In this document: positions 60,741 to 64,000 of the stretch, one piece after another
Numbering within the stretch: the first letter of the stretch is position 1
Layout of the letters: the number at the start of each line of letters is the position of its first letter
DNA from: Cranoglanis bouderius
Taxonomy: Eukaryota; Chordata; Actinopteri; Siluriformes; Cranoglanididae
Assembly: GCA_023630585.1 (NCBI GenBank)
Contig: CM042535.1
Coordinates: 33,421,399 to 33,485,398 of the forward strand
DNA: 64,000 nucleotides
Direction: 5' to 3'
The notes under the pieces: generated by a model
Database searches by the model: none
What the model was told of the DNA's origin: nothing
Seen by the model: only the letters and a program-made list of their open reading frames with translations
Program-made: the position numbers and the translations under genes

Positions 60741-61560
60741 TGTGGGGAATTTTTCCCATCTCCCACATAGGTTCGAGGATAAGCAAGGAAGCCAAAACTT
60801 CTGCAAGAACTTTATTACAAAGGTAAACCCAAGCAACAAAGGAGGTCGGTCTCGAGAGTGAACACTGAAGAGTTCACCATAGTGCATGATCTGAAAAACC
60901 CCAAGGGCGTGACCTTTAATTGGCTAATTCAACTCTTTTTACCACCACTAGATGTCTCCCCAGCCCTTCAAATAATCCATTTACCATTTATGTTTTCTAT
61001 AGCATGCAAGGCTGCTGAGACCACACCAGGTCAGGCTGACCGACATTTGACGTACATACCTCCCTACTGAGTTCTGCCTGTTAATCTATCAAGGTTTTTA
61101 CTTCTCCTCAGCTTAAGCAGTCCTCTGCATAACTTGGAAAAACTAAATTTTTTTACAGACTTTCTAGAGCCTGGAATGTGTTTGTTCTGCTCTTCATCTG
61201 ATAGTGATGTGCAAGTCCTATGAATTAAGGCCATTTGATAATAATGAACTTGTTTTTCTCATGTCAAGTTGCCCTCCACACGTAGCCCACAATCCAGCTT
61301 TCTTCTTCGAGTTACATAAAGACCAGCATTATAGAATGGATTATATGCAGTATAAAATAGGGAATAATAAATATATAACATGTATTTTATGATAATTTTC
61401 CACTTGTTCACGTGTCCATTGTAGGCTCTTTCAGTGGTGGACAAGGGACAGCATGGGCATTCTGACTGGTCTGTGGCTCATGAACAAAGGCCCATACTAC
61501 ATGATAACAATATCAAACTTAGCAGAGTAATAAGTTACAGGGTGTTGCAAACCACCATGT
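60741..61560. other. Unassigned; possible solo LTR-like DNA
   Basis: The part 60,740-61,075 starts 'tgttgtggggaatttttccc' and has a polyadenylation-like 'ctttattaca'. It may be LTR-derived, but no partner was found. Confidence 0.3.
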
Positions 61561-61870
61561 TGTTGTGTCAGGCATGATGTTGTGTCAGGCATGAACCCAC
61601 TTCATGTACAAAGATAGTGAATGGGTCACAAAGGACTAGAGCTGGAGCAGATACCAGAGTTGATTTTAACTCTTCAAACGCAGCCTGTGTGGTGTCAGTG
61701 CGTGTGATGGAGCCATGATGTCAAGGGTTACCTATAAAAAGATTTATAATAGTTGTGAAATGGCAGCATATGAATCAATCCATGGCCTACAATAATCGCA
61801 AAGACCTGAGAAGTCCTGCAATTTATGCAACGTAGTAGGGAAGGGCATTGCTACTATAGCTGACTGTCTA
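61561..61870 (-). pseudogene. ERV-like pol fragment (RT connection region)
   Basis: Broken minus-strand translation shows the order expected just downstream of a retroviral RT (DLRDYCRPWI-like, then a Thr/Pro stretch and a VTHSLSLYM-like segment). No catalytic motif is present and stops are frequent. Confidence 0.45.
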
Positions 61871-61929
61871 GCAGGCAAAATTTCCCTACAGCTGTGTAAC
61901 ACACTGACCGAAGCATTGAACTCCTTTTG

Positions 61930-62290
61930 GAAATTTCTGGAACATGGATTTTTCGCTCATTCAACTACAACAGCATTAGTGAGGATAGGCACGAAGGCCT
62001 TCTGTTTGGCAAGAAGGCCTGGTGCGCAGTCCAAGTTCTAATTCATCACAGAGGTATTCAGAGGGATTGAGGTCAGGGCTCTGTGCAGGCCACTCAAGTT
62101 CTTCCACACCATCTTTGGCAAACCATGTCTCTATAGATGTTGATTTGTGCACAGAGGCATTCTCATGCTGGAATATTTTCGACTTTGTTGAAGGTATCTG
62201 CATGTGTGTGCCTGTGCACAAGAGGACATGCAGGTGATTCTCACCACCACTGCCAGTTATCCAGGGTTCATAGAACTACAATTACATATG
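61930..62290 (-). pseudogene. Tc1-like transposase C-terminal fragment
   Basis: The frame 62,221-61,976 contains KIFQHENASVHKS and EWPAQSPDLNPSEYLCDEL. In the first motif the usual HDNA is changed to HENA, replacing the catalytic Asp. The Glu segment is kept as NPSE. No TIR is recognised. Confidence 0.7.
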
Positions 62291-64000
62291 TAAATAGACT
62301 TCAAATACACAGATTGGAGGGCAGGCAAGGGTTCGGTTCCTACCAACACAAAGACTTCATTATGTATGATGAAAGCAATGTCCAGTCACAGTTCTGAATG
62401 AATTTGTGACAAACAGACCTGTCTTCATGTTGCTTTTTTTAATGCTCTTCTTGATGCACATGTCAAGAAATGCAGTGCACTAGGTGACCAAAATAAAAAA
62501 AGAAACAGATTTAAATTGATTTACATTTTTAATTGTAAAAAAAAACTGAGCTGGCAGCTGTTTTGAGTGATGAGGTACATCAGGTGTATGCTGGTTTACC
62601 TGATATTAGATATGTCCTTGCTATCAAAATATTGTTTATGTCATAACATTGCTATAACTATGCTCATGTTACAACAATATTATTTGCTATTGAATTCACG
62701 CCCAACTTTCTAGAACTTTCATGGCTAAATCTTGAAAACTCATGTGAGCTGCAAAGTTACAAAAACACAGATGTCCATAACAACATACCACAAGAATATT
62801 ATGATAACATGCTTAAATGGTGACAAATGCTTGATAAAAGCTAATGGCCATATGGCCGTGGCACTCCAGTAGCAGTAACATGACACCCATTTCCTTTAGT
62901 CCAATTCAACACTTAGTGGGTTATTTAATAAATTTGAAGATGATAACATTTTTTAAAAAAAGTTCCAGTGTATCTGTATCGCTGTAATAGAGAATGACAC
63001 ACTGTAAATTATTTAATCACGGATTCATTTTGGTGTTCTGTATAACATTCTTTCTGATAAAGATATAACCCAAAAAATAAAAACGTAACCCCAAACTTGA
63101 ACTCAAAATATCTCAATCACAAGACAATTTCAAGTGTGAGCTGAAATTTATTTCACTGAACTAAACGAGCAAAAACATAATGCAATAAGAACAAAATATA
63201 ACACAAAGCTTTGCAAAGACACTGTTAATTGTATTCTGGCAATATGAAAAGAAAAGATGTCATCTTAAAGATTTCTTTTTAAATTTTTTTTTTATAGATA
63301 GCTACATCCTAATAATATATGCCATTGGATCTGTCAGATATATTATGAGAGTGGAATTTATAACTCTCCTTACATTAAACAATCATTTCTGAAAAGTAAA
63401 TGAAATGTCACTACACATACTACAAAATACATACAAAGGTGTATAGCAGACATTAGGCCAGGTTTAATACAAAAATAGTGCAATTTTAATTTCTAGAGCA
63501 ATCAGCACAATCAGTCATGCTTTCTAAAGAGGATATTTCCCTGCTCAACAACATGTATGGGACAACTTACAGTCACAGCAAAAATTGTACTAAAATATTA
63601 TGCTACTGCAATTACACTTCAACATCAGCTTCCAAAAGTTAATTTGTGCAACAGCGATGAGAATGATTTATAATAAACAACATGTAACACAATTTAATGT
63701 TGCAGTGATTTTGAAAAAAACATTCCCAGACAAATGGAAATGTCAGTACAGAGACTAGTGGCCAAATAAGGTGCATTTATGAGCCATAGTCTCTTTTTAA
63801 AATTAGCAATGCTCATAACAATACAAAGATACCATAAAAGTATTTTGTAATAGTCAGAACAAGCTTTGGTAAAGATGCTGTTTGGTTCCTTTTAAACTGT
63901 TTATTTAATAAAGGGGCAAAGCAAAAATATATAAATATGTATTGTACAATATATACGAGTAATACAACTGAAAAACATTTATCTGTGCAAAGCAAGAGCA
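62291..64000. other. AT-rich DNA, no supported gene
   Basis: The region from about 63,130 to the end looks like unique, AT-rich, non-repetitive DNA and could be a 3' UTR of a minus-strand gene lying further right. AATAAA-type signals exist on that strand near 63,148, but no coding exon supports this. Confidence 0.35.

Overview
The window is teleost nuclear DNA: vertebrate-type split genes with GT-AG introns, many Tc1/mariner families, teleost SINEs and LINE tails, CA, GA and TA microsatellites, and an interstitial telomere-like patch. A catfish-like genome would fit the Tc1 load, but the species cannot be fixed from the sequence.

Left part (1-18.4 kb). The host gene is fam184b on the minus strand. 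Its CpG-rich promoter lies near 18.0-18.4 kb, exon 1 at 17,873-18,013, exon 2 at 7,115-7,294 and exon 3 at 6,336-6,986; the rest of the gene lies to the left, outside the window or unseen. Intron 1 (10.6 kb) is packed with mobile DNA: a Tc1 element with an undamaged transposase (7,490-8,998), ERV-like pol remnants, a tRNA-derived SINE, a 5'-truncated RTE-like LINE with a clean 13-bp target duplication, and a second, damaged Tc1. The first 6 kb holds a nested Tc1/MITE pair and a decayed Ty3/Gypsy element.

Centre (20.4-43.4 kb). This is the striking part. An old Tc1 copy is split by one 21,954-bp insertion (21,078-43,031). The insertion has near-perfect long terminal inverted repeats starting AGTAG, an exact 6-bp target duplication (AAGATG) and 49-bp subterminal repeats, which are the hallmarks of a Polinton/Maverick element. 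No Polinton core gene (PolB, integrase, ATPase, protease, capsid) is seen. Its right arm keeps two intronless ORFs. The rest is occupied by 2.3 tandem copies of a 15-exon gene encoding a 444-aa protein with one N-terminal membrane anchor and a helical C-terminal region that resembles mitoguardin (MIGA/FAM73). Copies A and B are open with all splice sites intact; copy C is cut off in exon 13. A non-autonomous virus-like transposon carrying a duplicated, intron-containing mitochondrial-type gene is the best candidate for a previously undescribed system here.

Right part (43.4-64 kb). No convincing host exon was found. It holds several Tc1 families (one more copy of the 7.5-kb family, carrying two nonsense codons), MITEs, a 5S-rRNA-derived SINE, an 817-bp inverted-repeat element, ERV-like fragments, a 320-bp compound microsatellite and AT-rich unique DNA.
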